From positions 19,287,856 to 19,351,855 of the forward strand of contig NC_060884.1 of the NCBI RefSeq assembly GCF_014805685.1: 64,000 nt of DNA, given 5' to 3'. Shown piece after piece: positions 36,319 to 50,502 of the stretch. Position 1 is the stretch's first letter, and every line of letters starts with the position of its first letter. The translations under genes and the position numbers were made by a program. The stretch is from Silurus meridionalis. Taxonomy: Eukaryota > Chordata > Actinopteri > Siluriformes > Siluridae. The notes under the pieces are model-generated. The model was not told where the DNA came from. It saw nothing but the letters and a program-made list of their open reading frames with translations, and made no database searches.

Positions 36319-38456
36319 GTCAAGAGCAAGTCTGTATTTGCTTGTATCCTCTGATACAATAAATGATATAATGAAATAATAAAGTGTTCCTCTAACCTCC
36401 ACCTTTCAATTTATGCTCTGTTATTTGGCCAGTTGATGGAGTACATTACTCACGGAAGAAGAAACACAAGCTCCTGGCTACGCTGGGTCTAGTGTGGCGG
36501 TCCAGATTGGGTGCTGCTCGCCCTGACCCCACCCTTAAGGTGCCAGTCATGGCTTGAGAGTGCAGTGTAGTGTGCTGTGACGGTTTGAAGTGCTGTGCGC
36601 ATGTATGACAGTAAAGCTTATGCTGATGCGTCTTTCATTTTTGTGATCTTCGCATGGTTTTGGGTTTGCAGTGCTGACTGAAGTGATTTACAACTTGTGT
36701 GTGTGTGTGTATGGGGGATGGGGGGCGTTATTGGATGTTTTGCACATGTTCTCCGCCCACACACCCTTTCCTGTGTTGTACCAGGGTCTGTATAGTGTCT
36801 CTTTCTTTCATTTATGCACACAGAAGGTTTTCTAAACAAGTGTGTTATATAAATGAGTTTCTTTTAGTTTAATGTTGGGTTCACAATGTCTGTTTGTGTA
36901 ATATATTCTTTAGACACATGTTCATTCATGAAACAACTACACTTTTAAATTTCATTTTTAATTTCGTTTAACTTCAACATTTCGAATAATCGGGTGTGTA
37001 ATTCAATAATTGGTCACATGTTTTGCATAGTTTTCAGATAATTACTAGATAATAAATCCTGCGGTTGCGAATCTAAAAGAGCACAGCAATTAAAATGCAA
37101 TCTGTCCCTCGTCCTTGCTAATTATTTGCTATTAGGATGTCACGTTAAATCATAGGAAATGTCTCTTATATGTTTCGTCATATATTGACAGAAAATGTCA
37201 GGAGTCTTGAGTGTGAACCAAGATGTTTTTCAGTTCCTTCTGTTGGAATAGGGGTCCCCTGGTGACATGGCTTGCCTATTCTCTTGGGGGGGGGGCGGGG
37301 GGTTGTTCTGTTTGTTTCCAGGTGTGACATCTTGAGACCCCCACCACACCACACCTTCCTAAAACTCCCTACATTCTAAGAGGGTGATGTGGTGCAGTGT
37401 GTGTGTGAGTGTGTGTGTGTGTTTGTAATAAAACCGCCCTCCTACACAGACACTCTCCAGTGGATGGGACTCACAGAGGTATATTCAGACATTGTTAATA
37501 ATAGCACCATCGTTTGTAAGTGAGAAGCGGTGACGCTGTTTTTTCTCCACACTGGTAATTACCCTTATATGGATAAAAGCTCACCTGAGAATATTTCTAC
37601 ACTTTCAACATTTATTTTTTTTTATAAACATGTTACTAGTGCTTGCAAGTGGCCTATAGCATTGATCTCACTGTCAGTGTGAGTAATTCTTGTATGTTAG
37701 ATAGAGACTCCAAGCTCTGAGTGAAAAGTAGCAGCTGTTAAAACACTTGTGGGTGTTGGTAGAAAGAAGCTGCCAGAAGCATCTGTCTCTAGCTTCTCTT
37801 GCTAAGAACCTGTTCCAGCTATCAAGGCAGTTGAATTTACACTGTGCAAATGTTGTTGTAGGTGGGATGCTCTATAAACCTGCAGAAGAAGCTTTTCTTT
37901 CGGTCTATTTCTGCTTTAAATTTAACATAAGGCTTTGGATGAAAGTTTATCCGTTGGCCTTCTCTGAGCAGTTAATACTTCGCCCATCTGATTGGTGGAA
38001 GTACAATAAGGGTCTAATCATTAGTAAGACAGATTCTTAGCAGCTTGGGGAAATGGCTACTAATTCTCACTTGATCCAAGTATGAAAAATGGTGTCATGT
38101 GTTTTATTTCTATTGACTCTTATCTCTGTGTGTGCAGGCTGACGCCGCAGTATGTATACCCACAAGCCTTTGTACAACCCAGCCTCGTGCTGCCTTCTCA
38201 AGTGGCCTCATCGCTCACTCCAACGTATGGGGACTACACTGCCGCTTATTCTTATGCCTCAGCAGCATTTGAGCATTACCCGTATGCCTCATCCCCAGGT
38301 TTCGTGGGATATGGATATACCAACAGTCACATCGCTGGCCCAGCCTCCAGCACCAATTCACTGCACCAGGCCCTGACCAATGCCCCCACTGCTGCCACCC
38401 CTGCCTTCATCCAGTACCCACCACAGCAGCACCTGCAACCTGAGCGCATGCAGTGA
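32072..38456 (+). CDS. rbm38: RNA-binding motif protein 38, 4 coding exons
   Basis: Exons 32072-32284, 33992-34115, 34283-34337 and 38138-38456 join to 236 codons plus stop (human RBM38 is of similar length). The N-terminus MLLHPF matches the long RBM38 form. A single RRM follows, with RNP2 [14 protein letters not shown]1 [10 protein letters not shown] spanning the exon 1-2 junction, and [20 protein letters not shown]. The linker KPRSLQTG is RBM38-like; the paralogue RBM24 has IMQPG there. The tail is rich in Tyr, Pro and Ala and ends LQPERMQ, the shared C-terminus of this pair. RBM38 binds AU/GU-rich elements. It controls stability, translation and splicing of mRNAs such as p21 and p53, and takes part in myogenic and erythroid splicing. 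Exon 1 begins downstream of a TATA box. Confidence 0.96.
36222..36312. repeat. TTGTGTGTGTG minisatellite / (GT)n
   Basis: About seven units of a 10-bp TG-rich repeat run into plain (GT)n, in rbm38 intron 3. A short GT array lies at about 36059-36080 and an imperfect one at about 37399-37421. Confidence 0.9.
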
Positions 38457-39960
38457 GGGCCTGATGAAGTGAGGTCTGGAGGGGAAAAAAACATGAGGAT
38501 AAAAACTATTGCACTGTCACATCAGGATTTGCTTCCGGCAGCTGAGTCAGGAGACAGTGAAACTGTGCAGTGGCTTTGAAAGAGCTTCCAGAAGCACTGA
38601 TGCTTTTTTAAAATACTTCTTTGACATTATTACTGTCATTACTATTATTCATGCTATTCATATCTTATGCTTAATTGTATTAATGTTTCTTTTTCATGCT
38701 CACATATTATTGTTTAGATCAATCAAAGTAAGGTGCCTCATTGTATAGAGAGGAAAACAATGTTAAGGAAGACTTTACAGTCAGACACTGAACATGAAGA
38801 GGAGTTCAGGTTTAATGGGGGTATTGCTGCTTACGGACACTGGGGAAAGCATTTGAGAGAATGGAAAGTCAAAATGTATGGTTCTAAACAGACCAGAACA
38901 CGAAATCATAAAGGTGGGGAAATGGAGATTCAACAGAACACCTGTACATGAGAAACCCAGGACACCAAGGAGAACTTCAAGCTACTGCTACTGCTTAAAA
39001 ACACCCCCAGGACTACCTTTTTTTATATTGAAGAGGCCTTAAAACTAGAATCTTTCTTTAGATGTAAATGACCATTTTAGCATTTGTATATAGGGTGAAC
39101 TGTGAATAAGCCATCACCTGCTTCCAAACAAAATAAACCCCAGTCTACAGACCTCAGACTTGTTTTAAGTCCAAAGACTTGTGAGATGGTATTTTAAAAG
39201 AAGGGTGCTGATTTAAGATTTTGATCAGGTTTTCTGTCCATGATGATGAATGTGACATTATGCCATAATGCAAAACTTTGAGACAGGTGCCCAGTTCAGG
39301 AAAAGCATTGAATGTGCCCCATGTTCGGATTGTGGATGAATGGAGATAATCATTATATGATGCAATAAGCATTGAATTTTAACATGTACGGTAGCTGACA
39401 CTGATACCTACAGTACATCAGTTTTGTATAACTGTTAAAACTAATTGTAAAACGTCTTTTTGAATTGAATATCTCTCTGACAGGGGTGTTCTTTATGTAC
39501 AGCATTGTCACAATTGAAAGCATTTTGCAGTATTTATGTTAAGATATTTAAGTGATCTGTGGTAATATTAGGTTTTTTTTTTTTTTTAATGTATAGATTG
39601 GTCTCGTGAAAAACATACAATGTGTCAGGCTTCTGGTTGCCAAATACAAATGTGCACAGATAATTTAGCATTCTTCCTATACTAATAATTCACGTGCACC
39701 TAAAATTTTAAGTTTCTTTTTTTTTAGCTTCAACGTGCACCTGGCACATAATTGCTATATGAAGCATTTTTATGTCACATCATTTCACTATTTGCAAAGA
39801 AGCCATACCAAGAATAAGTCTTGGGGGGGGGGAAATAAAGACTTTATACTAAAAATAGGAATGCAGTTGATTGTTCTTACATTATTTTGTTTGTATCTAT
39901 TTGCTTTTGTAGGGGGAAAATGCACGACTGTGTTCTTTAATTAAAGCTGTCCTTTAATTT
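38457..39960 (+). other. rbm38: Probable rbm38 3' UTR
   Basis: Non-coding, AU-rich sequence follows the stop. Candidate polyadenylation signals are AATAAA at 39132-39137 and 39834-39839, and ATTAAA at 39940-39945. A G-run at 39823-39832 precedes the second. I cannot tell which end is used. Confidence 0.5.
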
Positions 39961-41205
39961 GCAATGAAGATGATACAAAACTGTTTGATGACACTTCAGG
40001 TAGAAGCTTTTAGATGTTAAGAATCAAATTAAAATACAAAATCTGCAAAGGAGGAGGAGTTTTTCTTTAGAACCTGATTAGGATTGAACATTTTGCAGGT
40101 ACACTGTTTATGGTGATTAAAAAAATGGTGAGTATGACTGGCACTGTGTAAGGTAACGACAGTCATGCATCATATCAGCATGCTCTGAGTGTGTGTAGAG
40201 TGTGTGTGATGTTTGGTTAGGTCATGGAAGGGAAGGGGCCCTGCTGGTTATCAGGTTTAAACATAAGCAGTGGCCTCAGGCACACTGTTCTCTACCAGGA
40301 CACATGCACTGTTGCCTTTGCCAGCTTTTCAAGGGAAGGCTGGTTATGTGTATGGCTTATATAAACAGCTGATTATTTTTTCAGTCATTGTTAGTTGCCA
40401 GGCTCAGTATAAATAGCAAGACACATTTATATACAGCAAAACTGGCCACAATTCTGTTTTTTTTCCCAAAAAATTAAAAAAATCAGTCATTTCTTCCCAA
40501 ACAATTCGAACTTTGTCTGGTGAACGTATATTTTAAGTATTACTTGATTTTCAACCTCAGGGAGTCATGGTGTTGTCTTAAATAAACAGCTCATTCATTC
40601 TGTGTACTTAGAATGAAGTTATGGCTGTTTGTGCAGCTATGGAATGAACATGCTTATCTCTTTTTGACACTGTTCTAAATGTTCGCAGGGTTTAACTCAA
40701 ATGCTGAGATACTAGGGATGTTGAATATTTAGCAGTAGTGTTGTGTGCTTTATATCATCATCTTTGTTTCATAGTTATACATGCATCACAAGTATATATT
40801 TGAGGTCGCTTCCTCTTAATAGAACGAATGTTATTTCTCTTCCTCACCTCTAACAACTCATCCTTATAGTCTTGACACTTCTCTATTTTCATTAACATGA
40901 ATTGATTTTATAGCACACTTCCTTCATTATGTCTAATTCTGACTGTTATGCTACTTCCCGTATTCTCTTTAATCACTTTTTTTCCATCTTCTTGCTATTC
41001 TAGCCACACATTTAGAATTAAAGCGGATTCAGGGTTGGTGTGAATGCCAGTTTTGATAAACCACATTTAGAACTTAATGCTGAATCACTGACATGCACAT
41101 GCCACTGTTCTGCATTATCTATCAGTCATAAATGTTATTTATAATGCCACACTACCCACTACTACTAGTGTTTAGGAGCTCCTAACCTCCAATAATACCA
41201 CAAAA

Positions 41206-41264
41206 AATACTATTTATTTATTTATTTATTTATTTATTTATATTATTATTTTTTTTTTTTTTAA
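41206..41264. repeat. (TTTA)n and T-rich run
   Basis: Tetranucleotide TTTA array grading into poly-T. Confidence 0.85.
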
Positions 41265-41856
41265 GGGGAGAGCAATAAACTTTGACCACATTGTTTATTT
41301 GTATATTGATAAGTAGGGGATGTTAAAGTTTGTGTATAGTGTGTATCAGGGCTTGTGTAATAAAATTTTACTTTATCCTTGTTCATTGCAAAACAAATCC
41401 TGCTGTAGGGACCTTTGGATTAGATTTGGTCCGATCTGGCTAACGTCTGGAGACACTCAGCATGGTGTCGTGAGATAGCATAGACACTATATTTAGTGAA
41501 CCACTCAAGGATGGCGACACCAGGCCACCGGCCCACCTCGGTTTATTGCCTCTGCCTGTTGTCACTGGCTGTCCAAGTAAGATAAAGTTAAGTTTGGATT
41601 GGGTGGTGAGGGGAAGCTCAGAGGCACCCACTCACTGTGGTTCTAATGAAACTTTCACACAGACAGTCATTTCCTTATATGTCACACTCTTTTTGCTCTT
41701 TCCTTTTGTGCTTTAGCTTCTCTCGTTCACTCTCCCTTCCTAACTGGAGTTAATGGGGTGCAATGTGTATACCTGGAAAGATAAGATGAGCATTAGCAGT
41801 TGGCTGTTGAAAGCAGATAATTTAAACAACAAGCCGTACCACTTTTTATATAGAAT

Positions 41857-41862
41857 GTAGAA

Positions 41863-41934
<72 letters not shown>

Positions 41935-41940
41935 TTCTAC
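41857..41940. repeat. (AT)n array inside a perfect palindrome
   Basis: About 65 bp of AT dinucleotides flanked by GTAGAAAAC (41857-41865) and its reverse complement GTTTTCTAC (41932-41940). The whole block is self-complementary. Confidence 0.9.
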
Positions 41941-43275
41941 TATTGTAGGTCACCAACAGCTATAGGGAAAGCATTTTTATTGAACATTTTTATCAAAGCC
42001 TTTTGTTCAGTGTCGTTTGGATCACACATTTAATTTTAAGCTGGATAAGTAAAACAAAGTTACTTATATGACTATGTGACAGAGAGAAGAAACTCAAAGA
42101 ATGACAACATTTAGTTTCCTTGTATGAATCATATGGTTGTCCGTGACATCACATTGACATAAATAGTTTGTTGGTTTACTATATAACTACATCTCTGTTA
42201 AAACCTTTGCTCGTATCAGGTGTGTCAGTGGGACCAGACCTGTGTTTCCCAATGTGGTAAAACCACCAAGGTGGTTTGCTCATACCTTTCGATTTAGTTT
42301 CAGTTTATTGCTAATTAATTCTTTCAGGAAATAATTGAATAATAATCTATGAATATGGATATATAGTCTGGATTTAGGATAGCAATAACACAGTATATTA
42401 CTTATTTAAACAGAGCTGGAAATGGTTATTGTTATTATAATTTTTTACATTTATGAATTACTATTCACACATTAAAATGTGTCACTTCAGAATTTCAAAT
42501 ATACACTTTGTAATTAGGCAATACACGGTACTATTCAAGTAATTTAGTTTTAGTTTCCTCTATGTAGCTGTCTAGCTGGGTAAAAAAACATTACAAATAC
42601 AAGATATTTCATGTTGTAGTTTTGTGACTATTGATGAGAAAATCAACATAGTATCAACAATGTAGGTACATGAATTGTAATTTTTTTATATATTTTGTTC
42701 GCTTTTAACATTCATATGTAAAAGGCAAGTTAGGATTTGTAGCCATAATCAGAGGGTAGTGTATCTCGGATGCTTTCTTTTGTGATTTATAAATTTACTA
42801 TTGCTAGCAACTATTAGCATTTGACAGAAAAAGAATCTGATGCAGGATCAGATAAATTAAAGCTAGGACTGTGTGGGAAAAACATAAGTAGCATTAATTT
42901 ATCCATCAAAAATAATTCAGAGATATTCAGCACTTAAGTAGACTACTGTGCCAGAAAAAAGGCACAATGAGTCTTTTCAGTGATATCTCAGTTAAATAAG
43001 AATAAAGGTTAATTTGTGGTAAAAACTGCCTAGTTGCTGTAACTGTAACCTATTTTGACTCTGTAGATATCATTTCTGGCTCACATTTTCTCACACATGC
43101 TTCGGTGGGGTTCAGCAGAGGTTTTTTGCTCTGCCCCATGCCCTTATCTGCGGTTAGCATGTGTGTAGGGCAAGTAGGGCCCCCTCTGCACTCCCTCGAT
43201 TAAACTTCCTGCAGAGTCCAAAAGATGAGCACAGACAGGTGCAGAACTCAAACACACCATCATCTGTCTGTCTAT

Positions 43276-43317
43276 TCGTCCATCCATCCATCCATCCATC
43301 CATCCATCCATCCATCC

Positions 43318-43411
<94 letters not shown>
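43276..43411. repeat. (CCAT)n(CTAT)n microsatellite
   Basis: About ten CCAT units followed by over twenty CTAT units. Reading frames of SIHPSIYLS type are artefacts. Confidence 0.95.
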
Positions 43412-43412
<1 letters not shown>

Positions 43413-44929
43413 CAAACTTTTACTGCAAAAGAATCTGAATAAACTTATAACAAAGACCTTTCGGATAACCCAAAAACTAAAAAAATTATTTTGACCCAGA
43501 AAATAAGTATTTAATGCTTTAAATTTTAAATGGCTTTAAATAGACAGTGAGGCAAATTGGGCTTAGCATTTGCCTTTATGATTTACACTAAGCACCAAAT
43601 CTAGAATTTCCCAGACTTATTTATTTAACTTATTAAAATTAGTTTTTATTTCTTTGATATTACAAGTGGTTTCTCAGGAAAGAAGAACTGAGTCAACAAA
43701 AGTTTAGGGTTAGCGACTAAACTTACTCACCCTTTATTGTAGAACTGCTGCAATGCTTATATCTATTCCAGTCAAGAACATCTTTCTGTATGTTAAATGT
43801 GTGCACATGTATTGAGTTGTAGCACAACACCTGGTAAATGCATTATTCACTACAGAACACAACACACCTGATGCTACCAGTCAACGATTGTCCTCACAGT
43901 GCAGCAGCTGCCCACCATAACAGTTTAACTGCCTTACACATACAAGCACAAAGAGAAAATAAAATTATTATTTATAATACACAAAGTGGTTATATGGTAA
44001 TTTGATGTGAACACTGAGCTCTAAGCTAAGTGTTGACTAGTTGATTATAAGAGTAAAGCTCTGACTGAAAGTCTAGTGAAAAAGAAGGCTTATGTTAATG
44101 CACTTGTACTGATACATTATAGTTTCTATAAAAAACAGCACACTACATTGGCACCACATCATTTTTAAAAAGAAAAATACATGATTATTGATGAAGTTGT
44201 CTTTAAGATGTTCATTTAATGTTTATTGACAGAAGCTTCAGTGTCAGTGGTTCTTGACAATGAGAACGTTTTCCATTACAGAAAAGACTTATTAAATTAA
44301 TGAGGAAAAGAGATGCTGGTGAGGGTATGAGTGTAGCTGCTATATCTAAATGATAACCAGAATGTAGCTGTTTCACAGATTTTAAAATAATTACAACAGA
44401 ATCAAGCGTAGACAGTAAAAGTATCATGCCGCCGATTATTTAAGTAAAAACTGTGATTGGTGTGCTATAATATGAATAAAACACTTAGAAATATCCGATT
44501 ATACTATAGTGATTACTCCCCCTGGTGTGGATTATTCTCCTTTAACAGCAAAGACCATTGTATTTTAGTCTCTGCACATCCTCCTCCTTTTAGTTAACAT
44601 AGACAATACATATTAATCAACATGTTGATTATGCACAAGTGACAGATTTGATCTTTTATCCGTTTATCTGTATTAATAGGACAAAGAGAAATAAATCCAC
44701 AAAACAACATTAAAATAGGATTGTTATACAGCATGTAGAAATAACACACAACTGCTAACATACTAAAATTGCATTACACTATTTATGCTACAGCCCTGAC
44801 ACAAATGTATGCAAGCATTAAACTTCATGATGCCACCCCTGACTTTCCAACAACCACATTTTATTAGTTTTTTTAATATATATATTTATTACATCAAAAG
44901 AACATTTGTTCTTTTTCGTAGGCCTTTTT

Positions 44930-44932
<3 letters not shown>

Positions 44933-44962
<30 letters not shown>
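44933..44962. repeat. (GA)n microsatellite
   Basis: Short GA array. Confidence 0.9.
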
Positions 44963-44963
<1 letters not shown>

Positions 44964-45710
44964 CCTCCCTGTGGCAGGACAAAGCAACAGGTGAATGGAG
45001 GATTTCATACTTCTGTGTTGTCACTGCTGTCTTTTAACAGCTGTGTCAAATGCCTCCTGTCACTACTAATCACCTGGAAATGGCAGTTGCACAGAGCAGG
45101 TGGTTACATTTGGAGGGTCATCAAGGAATGGCTAAAGGAGGTGTGTGTTCCCCTTGTGTATGTATTGTATTATATTCTAAATCTTTCAGCCTGTAAATAA
45201 AATGTATTTATTTAGAATTTCAAACATTTTACATTATATGCTTAACAACAGTGAACTGTTGAAGAAAAATGTTGACAAAGAGCCAATTTCAGTTACTCCA
45301 GAAAACTCTTCATAACTATAGCTGGTATAATCTCCTTCAGGCAGTAAGGACAACCCCTTTTGGGCTAAGATACAATTTAAAGAGCAAACATGACAGAGTT
45401 TAATAAACAAAGACAACAAAAGAATCCCCTGAAGGAAGCCATGTTGCTGCGTTACAGCATAACTGCTCTTTCATTTTCTCTATATCTCACTCCTCCCCCT
45501 TTTTTTTTCCTGCCAACCCCTCTTTTGATTATTCCCTATTTTAGTCTGCCCCTTGTTATATTCTTTGCTTCTGTAAATTCAAAGTAAATCTGCTGCCAGT
45601 GCATTTTCCAAAAGCAGCGCAAATGGTAAAGCTTGTTCAAACAGACCATTGCGGCGTTGCCTCTTTGACAAGGACCAGTGAAGCTGTGGATACTCCTCTT
45701 ACTTACATGC

Positions 45711-45713
<3 letters not shown>

Positions 45714-45769
<56 letters not shown>
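45714..45769. repeat. (CA)n microsatellite
   Basis: Pure CA array. Confidence 0.95.
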
Positions 45770-45771
<2 letters not shown>

Positions 45772-46516
45772 TCCTCCACAAAGCTTTATAAGGACAGGGA
45801 GAAAAAAGCCCAGTCGGCACTAAATTTAGAACACTTCTGCTTCGCCTCTCTTCCCTCTCTCCCCTTCTCCTCCTTTTCTGTCTTTTTTTCCTTCTATCCC
45901 TCTTTCTCTCCTTCTCTTTCTTTCTGTGGGTGGCAGGGAAGAGAGCACGTAACTGATGATGATAATAATAATAATCCACAAGATAATAGCCAGGCTAGTA
46001 GAAGGCATCTCAGGATTCCTCTGGTCTACACAGCATGGGAGCATCACTAGCATCAGCATTATCTCTACACAGGAAGACGTGCAGGAAACTGAGACTTGTG
46101 TTTGGACTAAATATAAGAAATAAGATTTCCATTACTGATCACTTCTTTTCATGTGTTTTGACAGCCATGGTTTTATATGCTCCTGAAATCAACATAGATC
46201 AACACATTGCTAATGTATTGCTTAAAAAAAGTAAAAACAGTTTAGGAATCGTTGAGACTATAATCTTAACTACAGACTGGAGTCTCGCATTCCTTATCCT
46301 ACGATGGCTATCTGCCTGTCAAGGTGACATGACCCATATAAGCCAAATAAACTGCAAAACAAATGAATGATTTAACAAAGTGGCACCACCTCAGCTGGAG
46401 CAAACCTTTAAGTTTCCTTTATCTCTGGCTCATTACCCTGGTGACACTAACAAACCACAGTTGTGTGTTGGTTGGAAACGGTAGCTGGTCAACTGCTGCC
46501 AGCTCTGTGCTCAGTC

Positions 46517-46573
<57 letters not shown>
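46517..46573. repeat. (CT)n(CA)n compound microsatellite
   Basis: A CT run passes directly into a CA run. Confidence 0.95.
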
Positions 46574-46575
<2 letters not shown>

Positions 46576-47740
46576 ATAATGTAAGCGGTTTTTAAGAAGA
46601 AGGGGAATTTTAGGACAATTGTGTAATAGAGAACTAGAGACACGTGTTAGGTAGATGCATTCATTTACAAAAGGAGGAATGACTGTGACGTTCTTTTATT
46701 TTATTGTACTCAAGGCAAAACAAAAGAAGAAAATGACAAGTAACTGAGGGGGTATAAATCAGGCACTTACTGGATCCCAGCTGACTCAATTAGATGGTTT
46801 TTGCGGTTTGATTTGGTTGCCATAGAAACCTTAGTGTAAAGTGGGTTGGGTATTAAAATGACAAAGCACTGCGTATATTTGTAATTTTGAAACTTAATTT
46901 TGAAATCAGTAATTTGCAGTGTTTTACATTATGCATGAGAAAATATGGTGCCTGAACAAAACACAATCATAACATAAGCTCAAAATGTTATCACTCAGTG
47001 CATGTGCAACATGTTTTTAAGGTGTTGTGTTTTCTCTTGTTTTCATGAAGGGAAAAATGTATATACAAGAGATATTTTGATCATATAATTATGTGGTTCT
47101 AAACTATCATGCAAGCACCAACACCTGCATACTTCTCCTGGCTCATCAAAATACTGTAAACACATTACATTCTCTCTACATTCGCCTTTCATTATCAGCC
47201 CCATATACTTCATAGTTCAGCACTGACTTTGTGAAAATAAGGCTCTCACATACACCTCTTCATGTTGTCGCTTGCACACAAAGTATTTGCCTTAAAATGA
47301 ATGCAGTTCCATCCTCACCCTAAAAATATGATGGGCTACAAAAACCTTTACTATTAAAAAAAAGAATTTGCTATTTGCATGCCTTGTCAAATTAACTGGG
47401 AAGCACACAAACCTTTCAACTGCCATTCAAATTGCATACAAATTATATTCAAATGCGTCCAATGAGGAGAAGGTTCAAGGGTGTGGCCTACAAACCACCT
47501 CTGGGTAGATTACTCATTATTCCTACAATACAAAACAAAGAAAAGCCCCAAGGAAGAGGAACACAGACTAGAGATTAAGTTGAGCAAGAAGAGGGTGAGT
47601 TTACTTCCTAAAAAAAAAAAAGGAAAAAAGATGGACAGAAAAATGTGGAAATCAGGACCTAAGTTTCACGGAACTGTTTTTACAGAAAATGTGTTTCTCA
47701 ATGGCTTTTGTGGTTGCTGTCTATTTAAATGTTCATACAG

Positions 47741-47743
<3 letters not shown>

Positions 47744-47780
<37 letters not shown>
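47744..47780. repeat. (CA)n microsatellite
   Basis: Pure CA array. Confidence 0.95.
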
Positions 47781-47784
<4 letters not shown>

Positions 47785-47916
47785 CTCCAGTTTATTCCCC
47801 AGTACAACCCAGCTCTGGGAATGACAAACTATGACATCACGATTGTTTGAAACATTCAATTTCAGACAATAGAGCTCTGTGATTACAAGACATGGGGAGT
47901 GACCTTCGTTACACAG

Positions 47917-47920
<4 letters not shown>

Positions 47921-47957
<37 letters not shown>

Positions 47958-47992
47958 TTCTCTCTCTCTCTTTCTATGTTTCTCTCTCCCTC
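47921..47992. repeat. (CT)n microsatellite
   Basis: CT array, pure to about 47955 and imperfect beyond. Confidence 0.9.
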
Positions 47993-49465
47993 CCTGGAAT
48001 GCAGAGATGTAGGTGGAGTAGGAAGAAAACTGGAGATGTTTCTCTCAAGCTCTTATACAAAGGTCCAATACACTGTCTTATCACCATAAATTAACACATG
48101 TTAATACCGAGTCGGCTACATAGTGTGCATACTGTACGTTATGTTGTCATGAATATAGCACATACAGGCACACACTGATCCGACCATCCATGCAATCTTA
48201 CATTACCCAATAATTGTCTTGTAATAAGTAACAGTTCTCTCTACAAACTGTGAAACCTGAAGTATTATTCAACCAACATTTTGATCTCGTCATCATCAGC
48301 TCTTCAAATGTTCCTCCCATGAAAGAACCATAAACGTCCCAATATCTAAACGCTAAAACAACAGACTAAAGTGAAGCCCACACACATACACAGAAAACAA
48401 ACACACTAGCTTTTGGTTAGAAGGAGTGTGGTGAGTCTTGAGGTGGCAAAAAAAAGCATCTCTCTTTTGAAACACCTGTGCAGTAAAGCAAGTGAGTGGA
48501 CGAGTATGTGATAGAGTCAACAAACTCCTCCTTATGATACCATCACTCCAAAAAAGAGGAGCTCAGACTCAATGGGAAATCATTTTACATTTAAAGACAG
48601 CAAACAATACATAGGCAAAGCAAAGCACTAATGACTAGGCCCCAGGCTTTAAACAACCTTTTCAACTTCTCTGCTGGTTTTAAACAGCAGGTGAATATAG
48701 TCCTTTCAGTATAATCCATCAAATAAACCCTACTTTGTAGTTATGCTTCACATCTTTTCATTCTCATCTACTGATCAACAACAAGTCTAAGCCTACTTTC
48801 TCTGACATTCCAGGTTTTAATGCCCAGTCACATCCCTCCTGTGGTTTTATTTTGGTGCTGCAGTGAACTGCATGTGAAGCTCCACAATATCTTGTTCATT
48901 ATGACCTATGAAATAAATATCACTTGCTACCTTACACAATCCTTAATAGCAATGGAGTTTTTATGTTTACTCTTTGTCCATATTCTGAATGTATCTGGCA
49001 AGTCCATGTCCCTTAGAATAGACCCAAACATAAATCCTAATATGGAATATGAGACACGACTTTATTTATGTATTATGGTTTACTCATCTGTGAGAGTCGG
49101 GTTCTCTCATTCGTTTGGAAAGTACCTAGCAGTGGCAAGCTTTTGTTCATTAATTTTGTTTTATTTTTGCTGTTGTATATGCTCTGAATATAATTCTGAC
49201 TTTAGTAGGAATCAACCCTAATGTAATTAAAATAAACACTATTACATTATCGCAAACATTAATAACATAATACATAACAGTTTTTGTTAGCCCGTCAACT
49301 GTACAGCTAGATTACATCCATTGTACTGTTGTCGCACTAATTGGCAAACGGCGCCACCTTATGGACATAAACATATTGCACAAGGAAGCAATAAATATTG
49401 TTCTTGCTGGTTACAAATGTTTTTTTGTTTGTTTGTTTGCTTTTAATTTCCTTTTTTTCTATCAG

Positions 49466-49855
49466 CGGTGGACGAAGTACACAAACTATGTATTTGAGTT
49501 AAAGTCAAAATACACTCCAGTAAACCTGCTACCTTTGAATTTCACGTAAGTGAAAGTACAGAAGTATTTGCCTTCAAATTTACTTTTTGTCACAAGACAC
49601 TTGCCTAATCAACTCAGTTTATGTGAAAAGACTTAGCAAACCTATTGATACAATGATATTAATTTTTTAAACACTAACTGATATCTATTAAAATGATCAT
49701 GAGCCCAAAACCATGAAGCTAAATCATTTACTTTAAAACCAAATGCAATAACAGGATTTGAGAGCAGGTAGTTTTGTTTTAAGGTTTATTTGTATGATTA
49801 CATTCAAAATAATTGAACTGATGCTGAACTGTATGTTCGTGCTAAGTAGATTTCT
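49466..49855 (+). repeat. Dispersed repeat, copy 1 (mate in uqcrc1 intron 1)
   Basis: Begins GGTGGACGAAGTACACAAAC and ends CTGAACTGTATGTTCGTGCT then AAGTAGAT. The same start, order of internal blocks (AATCAACTCAGTTTATGTGA, ATCTATTAAAATGATCATGA) and end occur in direct orientation at 53225-53640. It is diverged and non-coding. The start resembles common fish hAT-like repeats, but class is not certain. Confidence 0.65.
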
Positions 49856-50502
49856 CCATGCCCCATGTTTTGGCTAATCCTCTTAGGGAATATTAGTGCT
49901 ATAGCATACATTAATATTCTAGAAAATAATGTGCATCCAAATTTATGGCAACAGTTTGGGGAAGGTCTTTATTTGAGTGTGATTGTCAGGTGTCTATAAA
50001 TGGTTTTGATATATTGTCTATGTTTCACTCATACATTCAAGTTGTTAATTGTATAAAAGAAACACACACACAAAAGACAAGTACACTGCAAAGACAATTT
50101 GTAAAAATAAAAAATAAAGGTCAATCTATCTCACGTTAAGTGAAAACTCTTCTCATAAGCTCTTGCTAGCTTTGAAGATACCACTTTTACCAACAGCATA
50201 ATTACCTTTATTTACTTACTAGTTTCTCACTGATGGTATCGACACTGGAGACTGTAACTCAGAAAATAGTGTCAATACTACTACATTTTAAATTAAAAAA
50301 ATTACTAGGAATTGGTAAAAGCTTTGCTTAAAGTAAATGGTGATGAATATAATCATGATTTTCCCACAATTTGGCCCTCATCCCAGACACCACAGATAAA
50401 TAAAATGAATAAACAGTTTGTGTGCAGAGGTGTTACTAATAAAGTGAACAGTTATTCTAAAGAGGTGTTCCTAATAAAGTAAATGGCTATTAGAACACCT
50501 CT

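Larger units (their letters stand above)
39961..49460. other. Intergenic, microsatellite-rich, no gene seen
   Basis: AT-rich spacer with many microsatellites, listed separately. The longest minus-strand frame (45536-45979) crosses a CA array and a purine-rich run and is low complexity. No exon with splice sites, RNA gene or named element could be supported. Confidence 0.55.

Noticed and set aside
45536..45979. 147-codon minus-strand open frame
   Set aside because: It consists largely of a CA/GT array (poly Cys-Val) and a purine-rich run (poly Arg/Lys/Glu). This is low complexity, not a gene.
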